From SG8-38 sp041576815 (GTDB taxonomy: Bacteria; Myxococcota_A; Polyangia; Polyangiales; Houyiibacteriaceae): DNA of 64,000 bases. The position numbers and the translations under genes were made by a program. The DNA is taken from assembly GCA_041576815.1 (NCBI GenBank), contig JBFGKE010000007.1, forward strand, positions 1 to 64,000, given 5' to 3'. The notes below the pieces were generated by a model. The model searched no databases, was not told where the DNA came from, and worked only from the letters and a program-made list of their open reading frames with translations. Below are positions 1 through 8,200 of this stretch, in pieces. How positions within the stretch are numbered: the stretch's first letter is position 1; each line of letters opens with the position of its first letter.

Positions 1-18
1 GGAAGGCGGACTCCGCCT

Positions 19-103
19 GGAGAGGTGACCGAGTGGTCGAAGGTGCACGACTGGAAATCGTGTGTACCGAAAGGTACCGGGGGTTCGAATCCCTTCCTCT
101 CCG
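19..103 (+). tRNA. tRNA-Ser(GGA)
   Basis: The 7-bp acceptor stem GGAGAGG/CCTCTCC closes the molecule. The anticodon loop CTGGAAA carries GGA, which reads UCC and UCU. A long variable arm (gtgtaccgaaaggtac) is typical of class II tRNA-Ser, and the T-loop GGTTCGAAT is intact. The discriminator is G103 and no CCA is encoded. It lies directly upstream of the SRP RNA. It is one of three serine tRNAs in the first 8 kb. Confidence 0.95.
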
Positions 104-107
104 CTTG

Positions 108-190
<83 letters not shown>

Positions 191-245
191 TTTCGCGCTA
201 TGTTTCGGTATGCGGGGCAAGCCATCCGAGCTTCGCGATCCGACC

Positions 246-1034
246 ATGCGCGTCGTCATTTTCGCCCTCATCGCGTTCGTCTTCGTGACCCTGCCCGCTT
301 CCGTACTCGGCCAGCAGGGCCGAGGGCTCGAGCCGAGGAACGGCTTATCGCCTGAGGTCATCGACGAGCCGCCTCCAGTCACGAAGAAACAGCCCAAGGC
401 AGCCCCTTCAGGCGTCATTCTCGAACGACCCGACACTGTTCTTCTCCGGGGCACGCCAGTGCGCGCGCGCTTCCGCTCGCCGACCGATGGCGTGTCCTTT
501 CAACTTCAGGCTGGCGGCCAGTATGCGTCGATCAGCGGCGTCAGCTACGGCATGGGTTGGGGCTGGGCCGGTCCGGGCTGGGGCTGGGGCGGCGCAGGTT
601 GGGGCTGGAGCGGGGTCGCCCCGTACTATGGCGAGGTCGTGACCAAGTCGTACCAGCCAATCTGCGAAACACCGTGCGACGCAACGCTGCTGTCGGGCAG
701 GCACCGCTTCGCGCTCTCACTCGATGGCGGAAAGCCGGTCAACGTCGCTCAGCCGGTCGAGCTGTCCACGGAGTCGATCGTCGAAGGGCGCTACATCGAC
801 AAGCGGCGCCTACGCAAGGCGGGATGGGCCACGTTCGTCGCGGGCTCGGTCGCGGGCTTGGCGATGATGCTCGCCTCCGTCAACTACCGCTACGACCCGC
901 GCTTCGGTCAGCAGATTCGCTATCCTCCGATGTTCTACACCGGCGTGGGCTTGTTCGTCGGGTCGGTCATCAGCGGCGCCGTTCTCGCCGCCCAAAACGA
1001 CGAAGCTCACGTCAACGTATACCCCGTCGATTAG
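246..1034 (+). CDS. Secreted/envelope protein with Gly-Trp-rich segment and two C-terminal hydrophobic helices
   Basis: About 262 aa. I do not recognise the family. The ATG at 246 is preferred over an in-frame start at 210 because it puts a signal peptide at the N-terminus (MRVVIFALIAFVFVTLPASV, cleavage likely near VLG-QQ). A Pro-rich linker follows. Near residue 100 there is a striking low-complexity stretch of Gly-Met/Trp-Gly-Trp repeats. Two Cys (CETPC) follow, and two hydrophobic helices lie near residues 198-215 and 230-250. This layout resembles PEGA-like envelope proteins that anchor through late helices, but that is only an analogy. The stop codon abuts the 3' end of the convergent tRNA-Arg. 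Confidence 0.75.
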   Translation: MRVVIFALIAFVFVTLPASVLGQQGRGLEPRNGLSPEVIDEPPPVTKKQPKAAPSGVILERPDTVLLRGTPVRARFRSPTDGVSFQLQAGGQYASISGVSYGMGWGWAGPGWGWGGAGWGWSGVAPYYGEVVTKSYQPICETPCDATLLSGRHRFALSLDGGKPVNVAQPVELSTESIVEGRYIDKRRLRKAGWATFVAGSVAGLAMMLASVNYRYDPRFGQQIRYPPMFYTGVGLFVGSVISGAVLAAQNDEAHVNVYPVD

Positions 1035-1108
1035 CGGACTCAGGAGGACTCGAACCTCCAACCCCCGGCTCCGTAGGCCGGTGCTCTATCCAATTGAGCT
1101 ATGAGTCC
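1035..1108 (-). tRNA. tRNA-Arg(ACG)
   Basis: Read on the minus strand, GGACTCA pairs with TGAGTCC. The D-loop is normal, the anticodon loop CTACGGA carries ACG (reads CGU and, if A34 is deaminated to inosine, CGC/CGA), and the T-arm contains GGTTCGAGT. The length is 74 nt and no CCA is encoded. It is convergent with, and immediately abuts, the upstream coding sequence. Confidence 0.93.
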
Positions 1109-1210
1109 CCGTCGAGTGACTTCGTCACCACGGGGCTACGCCCCAACGAGGCAACGTCGTCGCGAGGCAGGCAAGGTAGCGGTCCCGTTTGGAGCGTCAA
1201 GCGCCCCGGC

Positions 1211-1303
1211 TGGCGGAGAGGAAGGGATTCGAACCCCCGGTACGGCTCTACACCGTACGGCCGCTTAGCAAGCGGCTGCCTTCGACCACTCGGCCACCTC
1301 TCC
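1211..1303 (-). tRNA. tRNA-Ser(GCT)
   Basis: On the minus strand the acceptor stem is GGAGAGG/CCTCTCC. The anticodon loop TTGCTAA carries GCT, which reads AGC and AGU. The long variable arm (gtacggtgtagagccgtac) is class II. CCA is encoded at the 3' end (tgg at 1211-1213), unlike the other tRNAs here. The acceptor stem is the same as in tRNA-Ser(GGA) at the window start. Confidence 0.94.
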
Positions 1304-1325
1304 AGAAGCAAGGATTTCAATGGCT

Positions 1326-1347
1326 CGCGCGCGCATTCGCGCGCGCG
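1326..1347. repeat. Perfect 9-bp GC inverted repeat with ATTC loop
   Basis: CGCGCGCGC-ATTC-GCGCGCGCG lies between the 5' end of tRNA-Ser(GCT) and the start of the next gene. It is a perfect stem of alternating purine/pyrimidine. It has no T-tract, so a classical terminator is unlikely. It may be a cruciform or Z-DNA-prone spacer or a weak insulator. No function can be assigned. Confidence 0.5.
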
Positions 1348-1426
1348 GGCGGGCTATGTAGCCGTCCGCCAAACCAGTGTCAAAGCCCCCTCGGAGCGAC
1401 GGAAGAGGCGTGCTACAAGAGGCGTC

Positions 1427-1987
1427 ATGCGTTGGCTGATCGTGTTCTTTCTTGGCGTTTCGAGCTGGGCCCTGACGAACGAGGCAACCGCCTGCTCCTG
1501 TATGAAGCTCACCCCCGCCGAAGGCCTGTCTTCGTCTCAGGCGGTGTTCACCGGTGAGGCGATCGCCGTCGAAAAGAACGAAGCAACACGATTCGGTGGC
1601 CTCGAGGTGACGCTTCGGGTCGAACAGGTTTGGAAAGGCACCGTCGAAGAACAAATCCAGGTACACACGGCGGGAAGCAGCGCTGCGTGCGGCTATCCGT
1701 TCGTCGTCGGGACCAGGTACCTGGTGTATGCGTTCAGCGACGAGACCGACCCCATGCGCGTCAGCCTCTGCAGCCGTACGGCCCCGGTCGAGAACGCCAA
1801 GGAAGACCTGGATTTTCTCGGAAAGCCCTCCCACCGATACGACCAGGCGGCGAAGAAGGGCGCAGAGGCAGCAGGCGGCAAAGACGGCCGTTGCAGCGCC
1901 TCGGCCCCGGGATCTGGCGCGGAGTCCATGCTCGCTCTGATGATCATGCTGGTAGGCCTGGCGGTCGTGACTAGACGCATCGTGTAA
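1427..1987 (+). CDS. Secreted TIMP/NTR-like protein with MYXO-CTERM-like tail
   Basis: 186 aa. A signal peptide (MRWLIVFFLGVSSWALTNEA) is followed by the mature start CSCMKLTP. A Cys-x-Cys at the mature N-terminus followed by a segment like VFTGEAIAV is typical of bacterial proteins related to netrin/TIMP (NTR) domains. The C-terminus has CSASAPG, then a hydrophobic helix (about 168-182), then RRIV. That is the MYXO-CTERM layout, a sorting signal that in Myxococcota is cleaved at the Cys and leaves the protein on the cell surface. The ATG at 1427 is chosen because upstream in-frame codons run through two tRNA genes. The next gene starts 12 nt downstream, so the two are probably co-transcribed. 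Confidence 0.82.
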   Translation: MRWLIVFFLGVSSWALTNEATACSCMKLTPAEGLSSSQAVFTGEAIAVEKNEATRFGGLEVTLRVEQVWKGTVEEQIQVHTAGSSAACGYPFVVGTRYLVYAFSDETDPMRVSLCSRTAPVENAKEDLDFLGKPSHRYDQAAKKGAEAAGGKDGRCSASAPGSGAESMLALMIMLVGLAVVTRRIV

Positions 1988-1999
1988 AAGGACTCGACC

Positions 2000-3112
2000 T
2001 TGCAAGCCAACCACGCCGCGCAGGTCACGCTCATCGTTGCGCTGCTGGGCGCCTTGGCGAGCTCGTGCGCACGAGCGCCGACCAAGCCCGCCTTGATGGC
2101 CAGCTCGGCCAAAAGCGAGATCACCGCGCGTCAGCTTCGGGCGATGGACTACGAGTACGCGTCTCGTTTCGGGCAGATCGTGGCGGCGGCCGCCCAAGGG
2201 ATTGCAGAGAACACGACCGACGCGGCGGTTCGCGAGCGGGCGTATCGATGGCGGATGTGGGCGTCCCCGAACGCGCGTGCATCCGCGTTCGACCAGGACC
2301 CCTTCGCCGGGATGCTCGAGCTATGGGCGCTCGCCGGGCAACAGACACGATACTTCACCAGCGGCGACGGAAGGTCGGCGTTTGGGGAGCAGCAGGACAC
2401 GGCGATGATCACTTCGCGCAAGCTCGAAGCCGTCATTCGAGAGATGGCCGAGAGCGTGGTCGCCGACACTCGATTTGATCAACTGGCCGAACGGGTCGAC
2501 CGATGGGTGGAAGAGCACCCTATCGAAGGCGACATGTTCGTCAGACCGTCGGCGCGCGCAGATCTGGCCTCGCTGGTTCCCGAGCAACAGACGGGCGGCC
2601 TGCAGGCGGTCGGGAGCATCGAGGAGACCTTTCGCGATCTGAATGACCGCCTCACGATTCTGACGGTGCAGGTTCCCGATGAAGCGCGCTGGCAGGCCGA
2701 GTACCTCACGAACGCGCTTTTCGAGGAGCGTTTCCAAGAGCCGGCAGATTCTCTCGTCGCGGCGGTCGAAGACGTCACGTCCTTTCTCGACGACTTCGAA
2801 ACGGTGCTCGAGTCGCAGACGGCCACGCTTCTGACGGGCATCGAGAAAGAACGGATCGCGATTTTCGAAACGATCGGAGAGCAAGGTGGGGATGTTCTTG
2901 CTGCCGTCGAAGCGGAGCGTTCCGCCATACTCACTGCGATCGACGAGCAGACCGATGCCGCGACGACGAAGCTCGATCAAGTCGGGCGCGGTCTCATCGA
3001 TCATTTTTTCGTCCGATTGATCGAGGTGCTGGCGGTCGTTGGCATTGTGGTCTTCTTGGTCGTGGCGCTGGTTCTGGTCGTCGTCCGACGGCGCAACCGG
3101 CGAAACGATTGA
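2000..3112 (+). CDS. Putative lipoprotein with coiled coil and C-terminal transmembrane helix
   Basis: 370 aa from a TTG start preceded by AAAGGA about 8 nt upstream. The N-terminus is a lipoprotein-like signal (LLGALASSC, Cys near 23). Mostly helical sequence follows. Residues about 255-325 look like a coiled coil made of loosely repeated ExxxAILxxI units. A strong transmembrane helix lies near 335-358 and ends in RRRNRRND. This would give a periplasmic domain tied to both an acylated N-terminus and an inner-membrane C-terminus, or the N-terminal signal may be an ordinary cleaved one. The family is not recognised. The 12-nt gap from the MYXO-CTERM gene suggests one transcript. Confidence 0.75.
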   Translation: MQANHAAQVTLIVALLGALASSCARAPTKPALMASSAKSEITARQLRAMDYEYASRFGQIVAAAAQGIAENTTDAAVRERAYRWRMWASPNARASAFDQDPFAGMLELWALAGQQTRYFTSGDGRSAFGEQQDTAMITSRKLEAVIREMAESVVADTRFDQLAERVDRWVEEHPIEGDMFVRPSARADLASLVPEQQTGGLQAVGSIEETFRDLNDRLTILTVQVPDEARWQAEYLTNALFEERFQEPADSLVAAVEDVTSFLDDFETVLESQTATLLTGIEKERIAIFETIGEQGGDVLAAVEAERSAILTAIDEQTDAATTKLDQVGRGLIDHFFVRLIEVLAVVGIVVFLVVALVLVVVRRRNRRND

Positions 3113-3143
3113 CCGGCCGCCGCCGAACGAATATGTCGGTGCC

Positions 3144-3989
3144 ATGGACGTGGTTTCCTTTCGAGAGACGGCGAAGCGCTATTCGGTGATCTTCTTGGAC
3201 GCTTACGGCGTCTTGAAGAGCGCGAGCGGCCTCATCGACGGCGCGCTCGAGACGGTGACCGCCTTGATCGACGCGGGCAAAGAGGTGTTCGTCGTCACGA
3301 ACGACTCGTCGCGATCGCCGGAGTCGATGGCCGAGCGCTACGCCAAACAGGCAGGTGGCGAGCTCTTGCCGGCGGAACGCTACATCTCGTCGGGGCTGCT
3401 GGCCGCGGACTATCTCGACAAGCAGATCCCGTACGGCAAGGTCGCCTATCTAGGAAAACCCGAGTCTGCGCACTACATCGAGATCGCAGGCAAGATTCCA
3501 GTGCCGGTCGTCGACTGCACACCGAAGGACAATCTCGTCGCCATCGTGCTTCTTGACGACGAGGGCTTCGACTGGTTCCGCGATGTGAATGCCACGCTGA
3601 ACCTGATTCGGAGAACGAACTGCCCGGTCGTGGTGGCCAATGCCGACATCACGTATCCGCTCAAAGGCAACGACATCGCGATCGCGGTGGGAAGCCTCGG
3701 CGAGCTGCTGTCTGACATCACCGAAAAGACGTTCGTTCGATTTGGCAAGCCCGATTCGATGATGTTCGACTACGCACTCACGCGGGCCCGGGAGCAGCTC
3801 CCACACGTGACCAAGCGCGACGTCCTGTTCGTCGGCGACACTCTCCGAACCGACATCATCGGCGCCAACACGTTCGGCTTAGACACCACGCTCGTGCTCT
3901 CGGGCAACACCCTCCCCGAGCAGGCCGACCTGATGATCCGCGCCTCCGGCATCATTCCCACGTACGTGAGCCACTCGATCGCAGACTAG
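3144..3989 (+). CDS. HAD-IIA family hydrolase (NagD/p-nitrophenylphosphatase-like)
   Basis: 281 aa. Motif I, FLDAYGVL (DxY rather than the usual DxD), supplies the nucleophile Asp near residue 16. Motif II is VVTNDSSRS near 55. The substrate lysine lies in FGKPDSMMF, and motif IV is LFVGDTLRTDIIGAN, with its acidic pair. The C2-type cap between motifs II and III fits subclass IIA phosphatases, which act on small phosphorylated metabolites. The ATG at 3144 is chosen because the domain begins there and codons further upstream overlap the preceding gene. The substrate cannot be told. A paired palindromic element follows the stop immediately. Confidence 0.85.
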   Translation: MDVVSFRETAKRYSVIFLDAYGVLKSASGLIDGALETVTALIDAGKEVFVVTNDSSRSPESMAERYAKQAGGELLPAERYISSGLLAADYLDKQIPYGKVAYLGKPESAHYIEIAGKIPVPVVDCTPKDNLVAIVLLDDEGFDWFRDVNATLNLIRRTNCPVVVANADITYPLKGNDIAIAVGSLGELLSDITEKTFVRFGKPDSMMFDYALTRAREQLPHVTKRDVLFVGDTLRTDIIGANTFGLDTTLVLSGNTLPEQADLMIRASGIIPTYVSHSIAD

Positions 3990-3990
3990 A

Positions 3991-4056
3991 AAAAAGGGGA
4001 CTGTCCCCTATATAATTTGCTTCTAACGCCTCGAAAAAGGGGACTGTCCCCTTTTT
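3991..4056. repeat. REP-like doublet of GGGGACTGTCCCC palindromes (locus 1)
   Basis: Two copies of the 13-nt near-palindrome GGGGACTGTCCCC lie at 3996-4008 and 4039-4051, each led by A5 and followed by TATATA or TTTTTATA. They sit in the gap between convergent genes. The second copy is almost a full palindrome (A5...T5) and its T-tract overlaps the stop codon of the minus-strand gene. The same unit occurs twice near 40.0 kb. The A/T-flanked GC stems could act as a bidirectional terminator. The doublet layout matches REP elements mobilised by RAYT-type transposases, though no such gene is in the window. Confidence 0.8.
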
Positions 4057-5098
4057 ATAGGACGTCGAGGAGGGGGGTGAAATCTACGAGCTCTAGGCTG
4101 GGGAGGTAGTCTTCGACGGCTTCGTGTTGGAGGCGGTGGCAGATGTCGGGCTGGAAGAAGTGCTCGCCGATGCGAAGGACGTAGTTGAGGATGAAGAACC
4201 GGTACGCCTCTTTTAGAAAGAGGAGCTCCTCTTTGTGGAGGCGGTGGACCTCGTGGTAGACGCGGAGGAATTTCATGAAGCGCTCGTCGAACAAGGGGTC
4301 GACGGTGTAGCTGAATGCGGTTTGGTCGCCCCCCGCCCGCACCACCCGCGCACAGAAGTAGAGGTCGAGCATCCGTGGCTCGATCCGGAACCAGTCGTAG
4401 TCCCACCGCGAAAAGAACTTGAACCCATTTCCGTCCATGCCAACCGAGAAGTTCCCGATGTTCCAATCGATGAGCACGGGGATCTTCCTCCATTCGTGGT
4501 AGCCGAGGTCATCTGCGTTCCCAAGAAACGCATCGCAGTGTGCGCGAACGAACCCCGTCGCCGAATCCATGAAGCCGCGCTCCCGACGCCACTCCGAGCT
4601 GCCAATCGCATCGTGAAGGCTCGCGACGTCCGCACCCAGCGACTGCCACGTCGGCCGCACACGGTCGGAGATCTCGTGGCAGGCTCGGTGAAACAAGCCC
4701 ATCTCCTCGCCGAACGCCTCGATCTGCGCGTCGTCCAACACCTTCGGTAAGAAGTCGTAAAACGGTTGCTGCCCGTAAAAGACCACCCAGTCGTCCTCCT
4801 CGCGGTAGGTGAACACCTCGTCGTTCTTGAGGAGCACCGGCGCCAAGAAGGTCGCATAGCGAGTTCCCCGGAGTCGGTGGATCCATTCGTGGATCCGGTA
4901 GTGGTCCTGACGGAAATGGACGTACGAGCCATAACTCGAGCGTTTCGCGACCACCGCATGCCCATCGTCGAGGCCCAGCAAATACACCGCGTTGGTAGAC
5001 ACGTTGGCGCTTACTTCGCGGATCTGGACCACTTCCCGGCGATCCCCGTAGGCATCCCAGGCCGCAGTCACGATCGGAGGAACAGCCGCTTCGGTCAC
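4055..5098 (-). CDS. APH/choline-kinase-fold phosphotransferase-like protein
   Basis: 347 aa. The segment LIDWNIGNFSV (near 210) aligns with the catalytic loop HGDxHPGN of aminoglycoside/choline kinases: the Asp and the GN are kept while the His-Gly are replaced. SRWDYDWFRIEPRMLDLYF supplies the metal-binding Asp and the usual conserved D-L. A lysine near residue 53 (VVAKRSS) may be the ATP-binding lysine. The gene is 17 nt downstream of the class I aldolase and likely shares its transcript, so a sugar-phosphate-related substrate is a guess. Its stop codon lies in the flank of the palindromic repeat. An active small-molecule kinase is likely but not certain. Confidence 0.7.
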   Translation of the reverse strand: MTEAAVPPIVTAAWDAYGDRREVVQIREVSANVSTNAVYLLGLDDGHAVVAKRSSYGSYVHFRQDHYRIHEWIHRLRGTRYATFLAPVLLKNDEVFTYREEDDWVVFYGQQPFYDFLPKVLDDAQIEAFGEEMGLFHRACHEISDRVRPTWQSLGADVASLHDAIGSSEWRRERGFMDSATGFVRAHCDAFLGNADDLGYHEWRKIPVLIDWNIGNFSVGMDGNGFKFFSRWDYDWFRIEPRMLDLYFCARVVRAGGDQTAFSYTVDPLFDERFMKFLRVYHEVHRLHKEELLFLKEAYRFFILNYVLRIGEHFFQPDICHRLQHEAVEDYLPSLELVDFTPLLDVL

Positions 5099-5115
5099 GC
5101 CCTGATGACCGCCCT

Positions 5116-6027
5116 TTAGGCCTGCGCGGCGTAGAGATCCATGATGTCGTGCAGGAGCTTCAGAGCGTCGCTTTCGGATCGCTGAAACGCATTGCGGCCG
5201 ACGATGGAGCCGTAGCCGCCTCCCTTGGCGATTTCCCCGACTTCTTCGAGAACGGCTTCAGTGCCTTTGGCCGCGCCGCCGGAGAAAATCACGATGCGCT
5301 TGCCGGCGAAGCATGACTGCACGACGTGCTGAATGCGCTCGGACAGTGTCCCGGTCGGAATGTTCTCGTAGGCCTTCTTGGCTGCGTCTTGGAACACGAC
5401 CTCGCTCGGAGGCTTGACCTTGACCACGTGCGCGCCGAGCTGGCAGGCGATCTGCGCGGCGTAGGCCACCACGTCGATGGCGGTCTCCGCATCTTTGGGC
5501 ATGTTGCCCCGCGGGTACGACCAGACGATCGTGGGGAGCCCGACCGACCGCGCTTCGGCGATCAAGTCGCGGAGGTCCTGAAACATCGGGTTGCGAAGCC
5601 CGCTCCCAGGGTAGATCGTATACCCGATCGCCGCGCAGCCGAGGCGAAGCGCATCCTCGACGTTGGAGGTGAGCGCGGAACAGGGCGCGTCCGGCCCCCC
5701 GAGCGAGTCGCTGTTGTTGACCTTCAGGATGAGTGGCAGGCGGCCTGCATACTCGTGCGCGATGCACTCGATGAACCCGAGCGGCGCGGCATACCCGTTA
5801 CAGCCCGACTCGACGGCGAGCGCTGGATGATACCGAGGATCGTAACCAGGCGGATTCGGCGCGAACGACCGTGCCGGCCCATGCTCGAAGCCTTGGTCGA
5901 CCGGCAGGATCACGAGCTTGCCGGTGCCTGCGAGCCGCCCGGTATTCATCAACCGCCTGAGGTTGCCCACGACGCCAGGGTTTTCGCCGGCGTAATTAGA
6001 GAGGATTCGTTCGACTCGCTCGCTCAT
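5116..6027 (-). CDS. fbaB: Class I fructose-bisphosphate aldolase (FbaB/DhnA type)
   Basis: 303 aa, a normal length for the DhnA family. The N-terminal LVILPVDQGFEHGP motif and the barrel strands KVNNSD, TIVWSYPRG and VVKVKPPSE are diagnostic. The Schiff-base lysine is in the VVKVKPP strand near residue 205. IVIFSGGAAKG forms the phosphate-binding end. The enzyme interconverts fructose-1,6-bisphosphate with glyceraldehyde-3-phosphate and dihydroxyacetone phosphate in glycolysis/gluconeogenesis in the cytoplasm. GGAGG lies about 8 nt upstream of the ATG. It is first in a two-gene unit with the kinase-like gene. Confidence 0.93.
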   Translation of the reverse strand: MSERVERILSNYAGENPGVVGNLRRLMNTGRLAGTGKLVILPVDQGFEHGPARSFAPNPPGYDPRYHPALAVESGCNGYAAPLGFIECIAHEYAGRLPLILKVNNSDSLGGPDAPCSALTSNVEDALRLGCAAIGYTIYPGSGLRNPMFQDLRDLIAEARSVGLPTIVWSYPRGNMPKDAETAIDVVAYAAQIACQLGAHVVKVKPPSEVVFQDAAKKAYENIPTGTLSERIQHVVQSCFAGKRIVIFSGGAAKGTEAVLEEVGEIAKGGGYGSIVGRNAFQRSESDALKLLHDIMDLYAAQA

Positions 6028-6092
6028 GCCCGTGCCTCCGTTTCTAGCGCGACTCTAGCGCAGAGATCGGAGTCGGTCATGCCGAGACCGAT

Positions 6093-7922
6093 CTAAGCCC
6101 TCGGCTGCTGCGCCACGGGCTTGCCCTCGGCGTAAAACGCCGCGATCTCCCGCGCGTATTTTTCGTTGACCACATTGCGCTTCACCTTGAGCGTGGGGGT
6201 CAGCTCGCCGCCGTCCACGCTGAACACGCCGGGAAGAATCTGAATCTTCTTGATCGTCTGATACCGCGCCACCTTGGCGTTGCAGACTTCCTGCATCCGG
6301 TCCTCGATGAATTTTTTAACCGCGGGGTTCCGCGCCGCCGTCGCGACATCGCTCAAGCCCGAAATACCTGCCGCTGCCTCGAGCTCGGGAAGCGCCTCGG
6401 GGTCCAGCACGATGAGGGCCGAGAGATAGGGCTGCCGATCGCCGACGACCACGGCTTGGCCCACCCCCGGGATCGACTGGAGGTAGCCCTCCATCTCGGC
6501 GGGCGCGACATTCTTGCCGCCCGCGGTGATGATCAGGTCTTTCTTTCGTCCGGTGATCGAGATGTAGCCGTCGCTGTCGAGCGCGCCGAGGTCGCCGGTG
6601 TGCATCCAACCGTCTTCGTCGTAGAGCTCGGCCGTCTTTTCTGGGAGGCGCAAGTAGCCCTTCACCATGTTGATGCCTCTGAGCATGATCTCGCCGTCGT
6701 CGGCGATCTTCACTTCGACGCCTGGCAATGGCCTTCCGATCGTCCCGAACCTGAGCTTGCCGTACGGCTGCACGGACGCGAACGCACTCGTCTCGGTCAT
6801 CCCGTAGCCCTCGTGAATCGGCAGGCCGATCGACGCGAAGAACTCGAGTGTCGACACTGAAATCGGCGCGGCGCCGCTGAGCGCCACTTGGAGCGCATCG
6901 AGGCCGAGCGCCTCTTTGATCTTCGAGATGACGAGCTTGTTTGCGAGTGTCCGCGAGAAGCTCTGCACCGGCCGGCCCGTCCGGGATTCTTCCTTGAACG
7001 CCGCGAGCTCGGTTTCGCGCGCCCAGCTCGCGAGCTTGGCCTTGAGGCCGGTTGCCTCGGCGAGCTTTCCGCGAAGCGCGGCCTCGAACTTCTCCCACAC
7101 GCGGGGTACGGCGAGGAAGATCGTCGGGCGGACGTCGACCAAGTAGTCCTTCACCTGCGTCAAATCGCTGCAGAAGAACGTTTCACCCTGCACCATGAGC
7201 CCCGCAAAGTTGGTCATGCCCTGCTCGGCGGCATGGCAGAGCGGCAGGTAGCTCACCGCACGCGTTTTGGTCTCGAGGAGCGAGGGGAACACCTCGGCAA
7301 CCGCGTTGGCGATGAGATCGATGCCGCTGTGGGTCAGCATCGCGCCCTTGGGAAGCCCCGTGGTGCCCGACGTATAGATCAAGAGCGCCACGTCATCGAG
7401 CTTCACCGCGTCGAGCCGTGCATCGAGATCGGCGTCGCTCACCGAATCGCCCTTGGCTTTGAGCTGCGCGAGGGGGACGACGCGCGGATCGCTCGAGCCG
7501 AGGTCGTCCATCGTGATGATGTGTTCGATGGTGCTCTCCCCGTCGGCGATTCGAAGGTACTTGTCGAGCTGCGTTTGGTCGTCGCAAATCACGATCTTCG
7601 ACTGCGCGTTGTCGATGATGTACGCCATCTGGTCGGGCAACAGCGTCGTGTAGAGCGGGGCTGGAATCCCTTGCGCCGCATTGATGCCATGTTGACAGAT
7701 CACCCAGTCGCGGCGGTTGGCTCCGACGATGGCCACGCAGTCCTCCGGCTGAAGCCCGAGCGCCATCAGCCCCTTGCCGACCCGACGAACCTCGTCCCAA
7801 TACCCGGCCCAGGTCGTGGTTGCCCAGGTGTTGCCGGGGCCCCGGTCGTGGAGCGCGGGCTCCCTGCCCACGGAGTTGGCCCACCCCTCGATTCGCGAAA
7901 GCATCGTGCCCTGTACCGTCAT
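6093..7922 (-). CDS. Long-chain fatty acid-CoA ligase (AMP-binding)
   Basis: 609 aa. The adenylate-forming signature LLIYTSGTTGLPKGAM lies near residue 187. A5-like GYGMTETSAFAS, the hinge TGDLGALDSDGYISITGRKKDLIITAGGKN split over 440-470, and the C-terminal catalytic lysine region LTPTLKVKR (near 583) are all present. The size and the GRKKDLI hinge fit the FadD15/long-chain bacterial subgroup. It activates free fatty acids to acyl-CoA via acyl-AMP. A purine-rich Shine-Dalgarno (GAGGAGGAG) lies just upstream of the ATG. A paralogue transcribed the other way lies beyond the intervening tRNA-Ser. Confidence 0.92.
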   Translation of the reverse strand: MTVQGTMLSRIEGWANSVGREPALHDRGPGNTWATTTWAGYWDEVRRVGKGLMALGLQPEDCVAIVGANRRDWVICQHGINAAQGIPAPLYTTLLPDQMAYIIDNAQSKIVICDDQTQLDKYLRIADGESTIEHIITMDDLGSSDPRVVPLAQLKAKGDSVSDADLDARLDAVKLDDVALLIYTSGTTGLPKGAMLTHSGIDLIANAVAEVFPSLLETKTRAVSYLPLCHAAEQGMTNFAGLMVQGETFFCSDLTQVKDYLVDVRPTIFLAVPRVWEKFEAALRGKLAEATGLKAKLASWARETELAAFKEESRTGRPVQSFSRTLANKLVISKIKEALGLDALQVALSGAAPISVSTLEFFASIGLPIHEGYGMTETSAFASVQPYGKLRFGTIGRPLPGVEVKIADDGEIMLRGINMVKGYLRLPEKTAELYDEDGWMHTGDLGALDSDGYISITGRKKDLIITAGGKNVAPAEMEGYLQSIPGVGQAVVVGDRQPYLSALIVLDPEALPELEAAAGISGLSDVATAARNPAVKKFIEDRMQEVCNAKVARYQTIKKIQILPGVFSVDGGELTPTLKVKRNVVNEKYAREIAAFYAEGKPVAQQPRA

Positions 7923-7996
7923 GACTCCTCCTCGAGCGAGGCTTTACGCTACCTGATCCGAGCCGCGATCCATAGAGGGAAAGGCGGGAAAAGCGG

Positions 7997-8083
7997 CGGA
8001 GGAGGAGGGATTCGAACCCCCGGTAGAGTCGCCCCTACAACGGATTTCAAATCCGCCGCCTTCGACCGCTCGGCCACTCCTCC
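7997..8083 (-). tRNA. tRNA-Ser(TGA)
   Basis: Read on the minus strand, the acceptor stem GGAGGAG pairs with CTCCTCC. The anticodon loop TTTGAAA carries TGA, which reads UCA and other UCN codons. A long variable arm (gttgtaggggcgactctac) and the T-loop GGTTCGAAT are present. The discriminator is G and no CCA is encoded. It lies between the two acyl-CoA synthetase genes. Confidence 0.94.
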
Positions 8084-8200
8084 GTGTGGCCCCGGGCTTA
8101 GCACGAGTTCCCGCGGGGAGCCCTAGCCTCCCGGGCCGAGTTGAGCTTATATTTCGCGGTCCCGGCCGACAGGCGGCCGGCAACCCCACGAGGTGATGCT

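Noticed and set aside
557..1426. Long open frame (557-1987) upstream of the MYXO-CTERM protein
   Set aside because: It reads through two tRNA genes and another gene in a different frame. A signal peptide begins at the ATG 1427, so only that part is coding.
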